Shown here one piece after another: positions 43,176 through 51,629 of a stretch of DNA of 64,000 nucleotides (the stretch's first letter is position 1; each line of letters begins with the position of its first letter). A program made the position numbers and the translations under genes. The DNA is taken from assembly GCA_963721065.1 (NCBI GenBank), contig CAVRHO010000002.1, positions 434,001-498,000 of the forward strand, in the 5' to 3' direction. The stretch comes from CAWBLP01 sp963721065. Lineage in GTDB: Bacteria > Pseudomonadota > Alphaproteobacteria > Acetobacterales > Acetobacteraceae. Below the pieces are notes generated by a model. That model had not been told where the DNA came from, made no database searches, and saw only the letters and a list, made by a program, of their open reading frames with translations.

Positions 43176-44591
43176 CTATTTGACGAACAACTGGCGCGGC
43201 ACCTTCGACAGGCACTCTACGCCGGTCTCGGTGATCAGGATCGTCTCGGTAATCTCCAGCCCTGCCGTTTCCAGCCACAGGCCCGTCATGAAGTGGAAGG
43301 TCATGCCCGGTCGCAACTCGGTGCGGTCCCCGGCCCGCAGGCTCATGGTGCGCTCCCCCCAGTCGGGCGGGTAGCTCAGGCCGACGGAATAGCCGGTGCG
43401 GCTGTCCTTGACGAGGCCATAGCGGTCGAGCACGGCGAAGAAGGCGTTGGCCACATCCTCACAGACATTGCCGGGCTTTGCCGCCGCCAGACCTGCCTCC
43501 ATGCCTTCCAGCGTCGCCTTCTCCATCTCCAGGAAGTGCTGTGGCGGCTTGCCCAGGAACACCGTGCGCGACAGGGGGCAGTGGTAACGCTTGTAACAGC
43601 CGGCCAGCTCGAAGAACGTGCCTTCGCCTGCGCGCATGGGCAGATCATCCCAGGTCAGGTGCGGGGCAGAGGCCTCGGCGCCCGAGGGCAGCAGCGGCAC
43701 GATTGCGGCGTGGTCCCCACCGAAGCCGTCCACCCCGCGAATCCCGGCGTCGTAGATTTCCGCGACCAGGTCGCACTTGCGCATCCCCGGCTCGACCTTG
43801 TCGAGGATGCGCTTGTGCATCGCGGCCACAATTCGCCCAGCCCGGCGCATGAACTCCAGTTCGGCGTGGCTCTTGATGGCACGCTGCCAGTTCACCAGGC
43901 CATGCGAGTCGGTGAACACGGCGTGCGGCAGATGCCGTACCAGGGATGCATAGGCGGCGGCGGTGAACCAGTAGTTGTCCATCTCCACGCCGATGGCGGC
44001 CTTTTCCCAGCCGCGGTCCTTGATCACCTGCGACAGAAGATCCATCGGGTGACGCTCGGGAGACTGCACGTAGTGATCCGGGTAGCCCACGATGTTGTCG
44101 TGATGCAGCCAGGCCGTGCGCCGCGCGCCGTTAGCGTCCTGTCGGCGCCCGAACCAGACCGGCTCGCCTTCCAGCGGCACCACGACGCACTGATGCACAT
44201 AGAACGACCAGCCGTCATAACCGGTCAGCCAGTGCATGTTGGACGGATCGGTGACGATCAGCAGTTCGATCCTGGCCTGCTCCATCGCGCGGCGGGTCCT
44301 GGCGAGCCGGAGGTCGTACTCCGCTCGGCTGAAATTCAGCGTGGGACCGTTGGCGCGTGCGGTTGTTGCCAGCACCTGGCTGGCCGCCCTGGCGCGTTCG
44401 GCGGTGTCGCCGAGACCGGCAACCACGGCGTCCGCCGTGCCGATGGATGCCGGCCCGAACGGTACAATGCCCGCAACGCCGGCGTGCTCCGGCGTCGGTC
44501 GCGCCACGATGGCGTCGGGCACGGCAAAACCCTCAATGCCGGGTGACGTGCCTACGGCAATGACATGCGCCGCTTCATTGAACTGGAGCAT
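43176..44591 (-). CDS. doeA: Ectoine hydrolase DoeA/EutD (M24 peptidase fold) with N-terminal extension
   Basis: From about residue 85 the protein follows DoeA: NFSRAEYDLRLARTRRAM, VTDPSNMHWLTGYDGWSFYV, then the creatinase/M24 pita-bread domain to the end (RTELRPGMTFHFMTGLWLET). DoeA opens the ectoine ring to N-alpha-acetyl-diaminobutyrate. The family normally starts at the residue aligned to Leu (CTG) at 44339; here the open frame continues upstream about 84 residues to ATG 44591 with protein-like composition but no family match and weak ribosome site. Either a CTG/other start is used or an unrelated fragment is fused. Neighbour eutB and the MocR gene confirm the pathway. Confidence 0.85.
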   Translation of the reverse strand: MLQFNEAAHVIAVGTSPGIEGFAVPDAIVARPTPEHAGVAGIVPFGPASIGTADAVVAGLGDTAERARAASQVLATTARANGPTLNFSRAEYDLRLARTRRAMEQARIELLIVTDPSNMHWLTGYDGWSFYVHQCVVVPLEGEPVWFGRRQDANGARRTAWLHHDNIVGYPDHYVQSPERHPMDLLSQVIKDRGWEKAAIGVEMDNYWFTAAAYASLVRHLPHAVFTDSHGLVNWQRAIKSHAELEFMRRAGRIVAAMHKRILDKVEPGMRKCDLVAEIYDAGIRGVDGFGGDHAAIVPLLPSGAEASAPHLTWDDLPMRAGEGTFFELAGCYKRYHCPLSRTVFLGKPPQHFLEMEKATLEGMEAGLAAAKPGNVCEDVANAFFAVLDRYGLVKDSRTGYSVGLSYPPDWGERTMSLRAGDRTELRPGMTFHFMTGLWLETAGLEITETILITETGVECLSKVPRQLFVK

Positions 44592-44667
44592 GTGCGTCAG
44601 CCAACCCGCCAGAATGCCTGCGCCATGCGGCGCAGACGGGGATTCGTCGAAGCAGGAACGTTGTGCA

Positions 44668-45660
44668 TCAGACCCGCCGTAGGAGTTCGGTAAGTTGACC
44701 TGGATTGATGTTGCCGCCGGACACCACCACGGCGACCGGACCATCCGGATGGAGCTTTCCCGCCAGCAGGGCGGCAATGCCCACCGCGCCGGCGCCTTCC
44801 ACCGTCTCGCCCTCCACCAATGCCGCGTGACGGATGCCGGCAGCGATCTCGGCCTCCGTCAGGCAGATGACGTCGTCCAGAAGATCGCGGCACGTGGCGA
44901 AGGTGTAGCTGTTGTCGAGGCCGATACCGCCGCCGAGCGAATTGGCGAGCGTTGGCAGTTCCTCGACGAGGACGGGATGCCCCGCGGCCAGGCTGGCCTG
45001 CATCGCGGCACCGCGCACCGGCGACACGCCGATCACCCGCGTCCGCGGCCGCAGCGCCTTGATCGCGGTGGCGACTCCGGCGGCCAGGCCACCGCCCGAC
45101 AGCGGAACCAGAACCACGGCCACGTCGGGCAGAGCCGAGACGATCTCCAGCCCCAGCGTGCCCTGGCCGGCGATTACGTCCGGATGGTCGAAGGGCGGGA
45201 TTTCCACCAGGCCTGAGGACCGGACAAGGCGGCAGACTTCCTCCTGCGCATCGTCCTGCGAGCTGCCGACAATGCGCACCGTCGCGCCCAGGGCCCGCAC
45301 CGCGGCAATCTTGTTGTCCGGCACCAGCCGGGACATGCAGACCGTCACGGGCACGCCCAGCGAGCGGCCGACATGGGACAGCGCGCGCCCATGATTGCCG
45401 GTGGACGCGGTGACAAGGCCACGGGCGCGCCTGGCGGGCGGCATGGCCAGTATCGCGTTGGCGGCGCCGCGCAGTTTGAAGCTGCCGGTGGTCTGCCGGT
45501 TCTCCAGTTTCAGGTGAACCGGCGTGGCGGCCCGCGAAAGCGCTGGCGCGTACCGAAGCGGCGTGGGGACGATGTGCCCCGTGGTGCGGACCCGCGCCGC
45601 CCGTATGGCGGAGAGGTCAATCAGACTCGGCAGTACAAATGCCAAATTGCCGCCTGTCAT
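44668..45660 (-). CDS. eutB: Hydroxyectoine utilisation dehydratase EutB (PLP, threonine-dehydratase-like)
   Basis: 330 residues from ATG 45660 (AGGTGAGG upstream). Fold-type II PLP enzyme: KLENRQTTGSFKLRGAANAI with the PLP Lys in SFKLRGA, TASTGNHGRAL, and the phosphate-binding VPLSGGGLAAGVA. In ectoine clusters EutB handles the hydroxylated intermediate from 5-hydroxyectoine. Assignment rather than plain threonine dehydratase rests on doeA and enuR flanking it. Confidence 0.8.
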   Translation of the reverse strand: MTGGNLAFVLPSLIDLSAIRAARVRTTGHIVPTPLRYAPALSRAATPVHLKLENRQTTGSFKLRGAANAILAMPPARRARGLVTASTGNHGRALSHVGRSLGVPVTVCMSRLVPDNKIAAVRALGATVRIVGSSQDDAQEEVCRLVRSSGLVEIPPFDHPDVIAGQGTLGLEIVSALPDVAVVLVPLSGGGLAAGVATAIKALRPRTRVIGVSPVRGAAMQASLAAGHPVLVEELPTLANSLGGGIGLDNSYTFATCRDLLDDVICLTEAEIAAGIRHAALVEGETVEGAGAVGIAALLAGKLHPDGPVAVVVSGGNINPGQLTELLRRV

Positions 45661-45763
45661 CACGCCTCACCTGCATCCGGCAAGTATTCTGCCGGATGGT
45701 GTCGATCCCGTTGTACCCGGTCAATCTGAAAATTGGACCTGGAACGAAGATTCCCGGTCGCGC

Positions 45764-47212
45764 TCAGGCAATCGGCGCGGCGGCAACCACCGGCGGCAGT
45801 TGCTCGAACGTGATGCGGACGGAATCCAGCGTTTCGGACAGGGCCGCCTGCGACAACCGGCCGCCCAGGCAGATGCGAATCCCGCCGCCGTCGCGGTCGC
45901 CGACCCGGAACGGATCCGACGACGTCACCGCCACGCCGCGCTGGGCGAGCGTCTGCACCAGTGCCGACTCGTTCCAGTGCTCCGGCACGCGCATCCAGGC
46001 GCACAGCGAGGACGGGTGCGTTGCGGCGACATGGGGGCCCAGGGTGCGGGCAAGGATTTCCTGGCGTGCCTGCGCTTCCTGGCGTTGGATGCGCAGCAGG
46101 TCTGCGGCGGTGCCGTCCTCGATCCACAGCGACGCGATCTCGGCCGGCAGGTCGGTGGCGCTCCAGGCGGTCACGCGCAGGATGCTGGCAACCCGGATGC
46201 TGTAGGCCGGCGGCACCACCAGGTAGCCGACGCGCAGCCCGGTCATGACGCTCTTGGTGAAGCTGGTCACGAAGAAGCCAAGTTCCGGCAACAGATCGCA
46301 GAACGCGGGCAGCGTCTCCTCCAGCAGCGGCTTGAAGACCTCGTCCTCGATGACGAACACCCCATACTGGGCGGCAATTCCGGCGATTTGGCGGCGACGG
46401 GCGGCGCCCGCCACATGGCTGGTGGGATTGCCCAGCGAAGGGATCATCACCAGTGCCGTCACATCGCCGGTGGCGCAGGCCTGGGCGAAGGCGTGCGGCA
46501 GGATCCCCTCGGCGTCGGTGGGCAGGCCGCGCAGGGTGAAGCCCAGGACGCTGGCCAGGCCGATGATGCCGTGATCGGTCAGGTTCTCGGTCAGCACCAC
46601 GTCGCCGGGACGCACCACAGCCGCCACCGCCAGGAAGATACCCTGGGCGGCACCGTTGGTGATCAGGATGCGATCCTGGTCCGCGTCCACGCCGAGCTGG
46701 CGCAGCCAGGTCTGTGCCGCCGCCCGGTGCCGCTCCAGCCCGGCGATGGGTCGGCAGCGGCTCATGAATGTGCTGTTGTTGGCCTCCATCAGGCGCGCCA
46801 TGGCCCAGCGGGACGCCTCCTCATGCGCCTCGGTGTAGGCGGCGCGGATGATGGACAGGTCGGCCGTCTCGCCGGGTTCCCGGTCCAGCATGAAGCGGTC
46901 GGCCTGCTCGGTCACCCGGCGGCGCACGAAGGTGCCGCGCCCGATTTCGCCGCGCAGATAGCCGCGGCGTTCCGCCTCCTTGTAGCTGGCGCTGACCGTC
47001 TGCACCGAAACCCGAAGTTCGGCTGCCAGGTCCCGGTGCGTGGGCATACGGGCGGCGGGCGGCAGCACGCCCGACTCGACGTCGGCAATGATCCGATCTG
47101 TCAGCAGGCGCTGCTTGGTTGCGCCTTTGCGGCGGGGCAGGGCCGGGCGCCAGGCGATGGGCTCGGGCAGCTTCTCCTCCGGCGTCGGGACGTCCTCTCT
47201 GTTGCGTGGCAT
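45764..47212 (-). CDS. enuR: MocR/GabR-type regulator of ectoine catabolism (EnuR)
   Basis: 482 residues. N-terminal GntR winged helix (TDRIIADVESGVLPPAARMP, RDLAAELRVSVQTVSASYKE), then a linker and a full aminotransferase-I-like domain with the PLP Lys in SFTKSVMTGLRVGYLVVPP. EnuR is a repressor whose PLP senses ectoine breakdown intermediates. Same strand as eutB and doeA, 100 bases upstream, so it may be the first gene of the operon. Confidence 0.85.
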   Translation of the reverse strand: MPRNREDVPTPEEKLPEPIAWRPALPRRKGATKQRLLTDRIIADVESGVLPPAARMPTHRDLAAELRVSVQTVSASYKEAERRGYLRGEIGRGTFVRRRVTEQADRFMLDREPGETADLSIIRAAYTEAHEEASRWAMARLMEANNSTFMSRCRPIAGLERHRAAAQTWLRQLGVDADQDRILITNGAAQGIFLAVAAVVRPGDVVLTENLTDHGIIGLASVLGFTLRGLPTDAEGILPHAFAQACATGDVTALVMIPSLGNPTSHVAGAARRRQIAGIAAQYGVFVIEDEVFKPLLEETLPAFCDLLPELGFFVTSFTKSVMTGLRVGYLVVPPAYSIRVASILRVTAWSATDLPAEIASLWIEDGTAADLLRIQRQEAQARQEILARTLGPHVAATHPSSLCAWMRVPEHWNESALVQTLAQRGVAVTSSDPFRVGDRDGGGIRICLGGRLSQAALSETLDSVRITFEQLPPVVAAAPIA

Positions 47213-47287
47213 GTCGAATGACCTGGTACAATTTTGACCGAGCCATTACACGAAGCCGCCGATTGCGGCTATGGTCGCAACAGCCCC

Positions 47288-47330
47288 CGGTGCACGCCCC
47301 CCGGTGCACGCCCCCCGGTGCACGCCCCCG
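47288..47330. repeat. Three 14-bp direct repeats (GGTGCACGCCCCCC)
   Basis: GGTGCACGCCCCCC occurs three times in tandem upstream of enuR, the last copy slightly shortened. Each unit contains the palindrome GTGCAC. Could be slippage product or a repeated binding site for the enuR/eut promoter. Confidence 0.7.
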
Positions 47331-47372
47331 GGCGCGCGCGTGCCGTCGCGGTCGCGTGGTCGGACGGACGCG

Positions 47373-47425
47373 CTGCAATCCGTCCTCCGGCCTCCCGCCC
47401 TGCAATCCGTCCTCCGGCCCCCGCG
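47373..47425. repeat. Two 27-bp direct repeats (CTGCAATCCGTCCTCCGGCC)
   Basis: CTGCAATCCGTCCTCCGGCC at 47373 recurs at 47400. Located between the divergent enuR and CBS genes, just before the Fnr box. Confidence 0.7.
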
Positions 47426-47447
47426 CTGGCCGCCTCGAAACCATCCG

Positions 47448-47461
47448 TTGATTTGGATCAA
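47448..47461. promoter_or_regulatory. Perfect Fnr/FixK box (TTGAT-TTGG-ATCAA)
   Basis: Exact TTGAT-N4-ATCAA palindrome, centred about 87 bases before the ATG of the CBS-domain gene and in the divergent region with enuR. Best such site in the window. Confidence 0.8.
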
Positions 47462-47541
47462 ACATTTCCGTGCGGACCCTGATAGGTTGTCGGAGCAGAC
47501 CGGCAGGCACGCTGGTATCGCTGGTAAGCGGAGGTGACTTG

Positions 47542-48129
47542 ATGCTTGACGAAGACGTCGTCACTGCGGGTGACGTGATGACTCGCGATGTGGCCGTGGT
47601 GCATCCGGAAACGTCGCTGATCGAGGCCGTGAAAGTGATGGCCTCCCGCAGGATCAGTGGCATGCCGGTGGTGGACGAGACCGGCGCCATTGTCGGAATG
47701 CTGAGCGAGGGAGACCTGGTTCGGTGGCACGAAGGCTACAGCGCGAAGCAGATGCGGTGGCTGGACATGCTGGCAGACGGTTTCGCGCTGGCGCCGAGCT
47801 TTCTTGAGGGGATCCGGGCGGAGCAGCACAAGGTGAAGGCTGTCATGCATCCCGGCGCCGTGACCGTGACCGAGGGGATGCCGGCGCGCGAGATCGCCAC
47901 GCTGATGCACAGCAAGGGTATCAAGCGCGTTCCCGTTCTGCGCGACAACGCGATCGTCGGCATCGTTGCGCGATCCGATCTGGTGCGCGCCCTGGCCCGC
48001 AAGCTGGAGAAAAAAGGCGGCGACGCCCCCCCGTCGTTCGAGACAGTCGATGAATTGCTGCGCCGCGGCCGCGACGAGGCCCTGGGGCGCTCGCCTGGTT
48101 CATCGGCGCGGCCCGCCGACCGCGGCTGA
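47542..48129 (+). CDS. CBS-pair domain protein
   Basis: 195 residues; GGAGGTGACTTG directly before the ATG. Two CBS motifs: TAGDVMTRDVAVVHPETSLI ... GMPVVDETGAIVGMLSEGDL and VKAVMHPGAVTVTEGMPARE ... KRVPVLRDNAIVGIVARSDL. They bind adenosyl ligands and sense energy state. A short charged tail follows. The Fnr box suggests low-oxygen induction, as seen for many CBS/USP stress genes in alphaproteobacteria. Confidence 0.9.
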   Translation: MLDEDVVTAGDVMTRDVAVVHPETSLIEAVKVMASRRISGMPVVDETGAIVGMLSEGDLVRWHEGYSAKQMRWLDMLADGFALAPSFLEGIRAEQHKVKAVMHPGAVTVTEGMPAREIATLMHSKGIKRVPVLRDNAIVGIVARSDLVRALARKLEKKGGDAPPSFETVDELLRRGRDEALGRSPGSSARPADRG

Positions 48130-48192
48130 ACCGGCTGCGGGCCGTCGCGGGCGGTGGCGGAAGCCTGCCACGCGGCGGCGGGGCCGGTCCGG

Positions 48193-48996
48193 CTAGGGAG
48201 GCTTCTGGCAGTTCGGACAGTAGTATGCCGTGCGACCGCCGGCCTTGGATGAGCGAATGCCTGTCCCGCAGCGCGGGCATTGTCCGCCTGCCCGGCGCTG
48301 CGGCAGCAGGAAGTCCTGCGGCAACCGGTCGGTGAAGCCCTCTGCCCCCGCACCGCGGGCGACTGCGGTGTGAAGCACCGACCGGGTGGCATCGAACACC
48401 CTGTGCAGCGCTGTTTCGTCCAGGCGCGCGGCGACCGCGGCGGGATGCAGTTGCGCCTGGAACAGGATTTCGTCGGAATAGATGTTGCCGATTCCCGCCA
48501 TGCGGCTTTGGTCCATCAGCAGGGCCTTGATGGTCTGGCGGCTGCCGGTGAGTGCGCCGGTGAAGTCCGCAAAGGTGAAGGCGGGATCGAGCACGTCGGG
48601 GCCGAGATGCGCTTCGGCGATGAACGCGTCGGCGCCGTCAACCGCCTGGACATGGCCGATTCGTCGCGGGTTGATGTAGGCCAGCCGGTCGCCGCCTTTG
48701 AATTCCAGGCTTATGCGGACGAATTTCGGCTCCGGCTGGCTGTTGGTGACGTACTGCAGGGCGCCGTTGGTGCCGAAATGCATGGCAAGCGTGATGGCGT
48801 TCGCGAACTCGAGGAACAGGAGCTTGCCGTGGCGGCGGACGGCATGCAGCGTCCGATGCTGCAGCCGGTCTTGCACCGCTTCCGGCGCCAGCCCCTTCAG
48901 GCTGCCCGGGTCGGGCACGGCCACCCGGGCGACATGCCGATGCAAGCCACGTTCGGCTACCTGTTTGTAGAGTTCCACGTCCGGTAGTTCCGGCAT
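48193..48996 (-). CDS. Fpg/Nei-family DNA glycosylase
   Basis: 267 residues. PELPDVELYKQ at the N-terminus (catalytic Pro2 and Glu3), the conserved Lys in GKLLFLEF, the helix-two-turn-helix region MAGIGNIYSDEILFQAQLHP, and a C-terminal zinc finger CPRCG...YYCPNCQ. It removes oxidised bases and nicks the abasic site. Aspartate instead of Glu after PELP places it nearer the non-MutM subgroup of this family, so the symbol is left open. Confidence 0.9.
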   Translation of the reverse strand: MPELPDVELYKQVAERGLHRHVARVAVPDPGSLKGLAPEAVQDRLQHRTLHAVRRHGKLLFLEFANAITLAMHFGTNGALQYVTNSQPEPKFVRISLEFKGGDRLAYINPRRIGHVQAVDGADAFIAEAHLGPDVLDPAFTFADFTGALTGSRQTIKALLMDQSRMAGIGNIYSDEILFQAQLHPAAVAARLDETALHRVFDATRSVLHTAVARGAGAEGFTDRLPQDFLLPQRRAGGQCPRCGTGIRSSKAGGRTAYYCPNCQKPP

Positions 48997-49635
48997 TGGA
49001 CTGCACCTCCTTGCGCTTGCACGGGTCCTGCGGCTTCCGTCGTTCGGTTCGATTGCAGATTCCGAAGGCAGGACTGGCTGGCGTTGCGTTCGCCGCGTTG
49101 GTTACCAGCCCGCCGGGTCATCGAACCCGCTGCGGTTCTGTTTCCAATTGCTGCGAGCTGAGCAGACCGATGGCGGATGGATCGGTGCAACGCGGGCATG
49201 CCCGATTTCGCCAGTGATCGTGCCGGAGAATCATCAGAGAAAGCGGCCGATCGCCCGAAGGTGGTCTGCAACAGGGGCCGTCTTTTCCGGCGTTCGAAGA
49301 GGCGAGACAGCGCGGCCCGTGCGTGACGAAACCGGGCGCTGGAAGGTGGTCCCGAGGCGGTGAGGATTGGCCATCGTACGCCCTGGACTCCTATCACGAA
49401 AAGCCGGCAGACGGCGTCGGTCTCAACGAAGCGAATCGCGTGGCCGAGGGCCGCGGCCATGTGCGTCAACGGGATGCCGTCGGCCGGGTTTCACACCCGG
49501 AATGGCACATGCGCCGCAAACGGGCGGGGCCGCCGCGGCGACGGGTGGCGACAGTGAGGGGGTGGCGCCGGCAGGCCCGCCGGATATCCAGGCCACTGAC
49601 AGGAATGCCCGATCGTTTCCGAAGCAACGAAACCG
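48997..49635. other. Long intergenic region with no recognised gene
   Basis: 640 bases between the glycosylase and the nitrile hydratase genes. Several open frames cross it but none has a family match, ribosome site or natural composition. It may be a degraded gene. Confidence 0.4.
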
Positions 49636-50214
49636 TCAGACCGCCGGAATGGTCACCCCGACCATGTCGCCCTCGTGCACGACGGACGCCAGCCGGTCCT
49701 CATCCCAGCCCTCGGTGCCGGCGGGGCGCAGCGGCAGCACCATCCAGCGGTAGTCCGCGGTGGAGTCCACCACGCGCAGCTTCACGCTGTCCGGCAGCAC
49801 CGTGCCCCACTCGGTGAGCAATCCGCGTGGGTCGCGCACCGCACGGGCGCGGTAGGCGGCGGACTTGTACCAGAACGGCGGATAGCCCAGCACGGCGCGT
49901 GGGTAGCAACTGCACAGCGTGCAGACCACCAGGTGATGCAGGTCCGGCGTATCCTCCAGAACCCCCAGCGGCGGCATGCCGCGCATGGGAATGCCCAGGG
50001 CCTCCGCCGCCTTGGACCCGTCCTCCAGCATCAGCGCCTTGTAGGCCGGATCGGTCCAGGCCTTCGCCACCATCCGCGCCCCCTGGCCGGGGTTGGCGCT
50101 ATCGGTGATCGCGATACGCTCGGCGATCTCGGCCGGCGAGGCGATGCCCTTCTGCATCAGCAGCGCGCGCACCGCGTTCAGCAGCTTTTCGCTGTCGGCT
50201 TCCAGCAGGCTCAT
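49636..50214 (-). CDS. Nitrile hydratase alpha subunit (cobalt type)
   Basis: 192 residues from ATG 50214, overlapping the preceding stop by ATGA. The metal site VCTLCSCYPRAVLGYPPFWY is the alpha-subunit claw; Thr at the second position indicates the cobalt class. GARMVAKAWTDPAYKALML and the C-terminal RPAGTEGWDEDRLA are family-typical. It hydrates nitriles to amides, or could be the gamma subunit of a thiocyanate-hydrolase-like enzyme, given the split beta. No dedicated metallochaperone gene is evident besides the small neighbours. Confidence 0.92.
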   Translation of the reverse strand: MSLLEADSEKLLNAVRALLMQKGIASPAEIAERIAITDSANPGQGARMVAKAWTDPAYKALMLEDGSKAAEALGIPMRGMPPLGVLEDTPDLHHLVVCTLCSCYPRAVLGYPPFWYKSAAYRARAVRDPRGLLTEWGTVLPDSVKLRVVDSTADYRWMVLPLRPAGTEGWDEDRLASVVHEGDMVGVTIPAV

Positions 50215-50492
50215 GCCGCGGGCTCCAGCCAGTGTTCGAAGACTTCCACTACGACCTCGTCGCCACGATGGCCTTCCTGCCAGATCGCCGGTTGCTCGAA
50301 GCGGACATGGTACAGGTCGCGGCGCGGGGCCGGGCGGGCGAAGGCCAGGTCCTCGGGGTTGGCGAACGCGCCCAGCGGACGCACCACCGTGCCCTGCAGG
50401 CCGCGGATGTAGTGCGGCGTGCGGATGTGGCACGGGCCGCGGGTTTCCGGCCAGTCGTCCTTCACCCGCACGCGCTGGCCCGGGGCGAACAT
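50211..50492 (-). CDS. Nitrile hydratase beta C-terminal half, separate gene
   Basis: 93 residues from ATG 50492: MFAPGQRVRVKDDWPETRGP, TPHYIRGLQGTVVRPLG, LYHVRFEQPAIW and the end VFEHWLEPA. This is the SH3-like barrel that forms the C-terminal half of ordinary beta subunits. Here it starts on its own ATG overlapping the upstream stop (TGATG). Similar splitting occurs in thiocyanate hydrolase and toyocamycin nitrile hydratase. Confidence 0.8.
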   Translation of the reverse strand: MFAPGQRVRVKDDWPETRGPCHIRTPHYIRGLQGTVVRPLGAFANPEDLAFARPAPRRDLYHVRFEQPAIWQEGHRGDEVVVEVFEHWLEPAA

Positions 50493-50801
50493 CAGCCGGC
50501 CTCCAGCGCGGCGCGCAGTTCGTCTTCCGTGATGACGCCCTTGCGCAGCAGGTTGTCGGTGATCGAGCGGATCCAGCGCCGGTAATAGCTCAGCCGGTGG
50601 TATTCGGCTTCCGGGATGGAACTCGATCCCCCGGCGCAGTTCATCGACCGTCATCACGCCCTTGGCGCCCAGGATCCCACGGATCGCATCGACCTCCTTG
50701 TCGAAATCGGTCAGGGCATGCGGCTCGGTGTCCACCGGCTCGCACATGAACTTCGCGGCGCCTCCCAGGTCGTGGTGGGCGCGAGGTACATCCTTGTCCA
50801 T
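50492..50801 (-). CDS. Nitrile hydratase beta N-terminal half, separate gene (one-base frameshift)
   Basis: 102 residues if repaired. HHDLGGAAKFMCEPVDTEPH then FDKEVDAIRGILGAKGVMTV and, in the second frame, SIPEAEYHRLSYYRRWIRSI, TDNLLRKGVITEDELRAALE: the helical N-terminal half of the beta subunit. The frame breaks at 50620-50621; removing one base turns GAGTTC (minus strand) into GAGTC and restores RRGIESIPEAEYHRL. The gene length is 3n+1, as expected for one extra base. Likely a sequencing error. Confidence 0.75.
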
Positions 50802-50861
50802 GGCGGGACGCTAGCGCGGATGGCGGTCCGCGCCAATCGCTCCGTGCGTGCGGCAGGGGGA

Positions 50862-51629
50862 TTACGGCTCGATCGCCTCATGCGGCAGCGTGCCCCAGAA
50901 CGCCTGGCGCCGCAGATAGCCGCCGTAATCGCCCACCCAGACGCGGCACCAGTCGGATTTCGCGGCGCAGGAGCGGATGCGGCCGACCACCCCCGGCTTC
51001 AGGATCGCCACCGCTTCCGCATCATCGCGCGGCTCGGCACGGATCGTGGCGTCGTGATGCTGCACCAGGAAGCTGCGCCGGCCGGTCAGCGTGGCCTGGT
51101 GCACCCAGCCGCGTGCGCCGTCGGGGGCCTGGACCAGGCGCCAGACGTCGAACTCGCGCTCGATCTCCACCGGCAGGTAGCGGCGCTGGTAGCGCCACTC
51201 GATGGGATAGCGCATGCCGGGGCCGGCCCGCATGTTCACCTCGTCGGTGCGGAGCGCGGCGAATCGCGGCAGCGGCAGGCCGGTGCTGGTGCCCTTGTCG
51301 GCCTCCGCGGGCGCCGGCGGCTTTGCCGCGTGCGTCGCGACGGGCTCCGCCGCCGGGGTGGTGCCGTGCTTCGCCTCCGGCTTTCCGGGGTGCTGCGGAT
51401 GGGCCGCCGGGTGGGCGTGCCGGGCGTCCGGCTTGCGGCGGGGAGCGGTGGTGGACGACCTGACCACCGGAGGCGGGTGCGGCGTATGTTCCGGCGCGCG
51501 CCGCGACTGCATCGGGAGGTGTTCCATCCCCGGCTGCGACCCCGATTGCGCCCAGGACACGCTGCCGCCCCAGACGAGCAACATCCCACTCAACACGATT
51601 CGACGCAGAGAAGGGGCATGGCAGCGCAT
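50862..51629 (-). CDS. Secreted bacterial SH3-domain protein
   Basis: 255 residues. Signal peptide IVLSGMLLVWGGSVSWAQ, a Pro/His/Ala-rich low-complexity linker of about 90 residues, then two SH3-like modules (LRTDEVNMRAGPGMRYPIEW ... GWVHQATLTG and DATIRAEPRDDAEAVAIL ... YLRRQAFWG). These domains usually bind cell wall. It is 60 bases upstream of the nitrile hydratase genes but need not be related. Confidence 0.85.
   Translation of the reverse strand: MRCHAPSLRRIVLSGMLLVWGGSVSWAQSGSQPGMEHLPMQSRRAPEHTPHPPPVVRSSTTAPRRKPDARHAHPAAHPQHPGKPEAKHGTTPAAEPVATHAAKPPAPAEADKGTSTGLPLPRFAALRTDEVNMRAGPGMRYPIEWRYQRRYLPVEIEREFDVWRLVQAPDGARGWVHQATLTGRRSFLVQHHDATIRAEPRDDAEAVAILKPGVVGRIRSCAAKSDWCRVWVGDYGGYLRRQAFWGTLPHEAIEP

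Noticed and set aside
48997..49635. Open frames on both strands in the gap after the Fpg/Nei gene
   Set aside because: Unnatural Arg/Pro/Ser-rich translations, no ribosome sites, no motifs.
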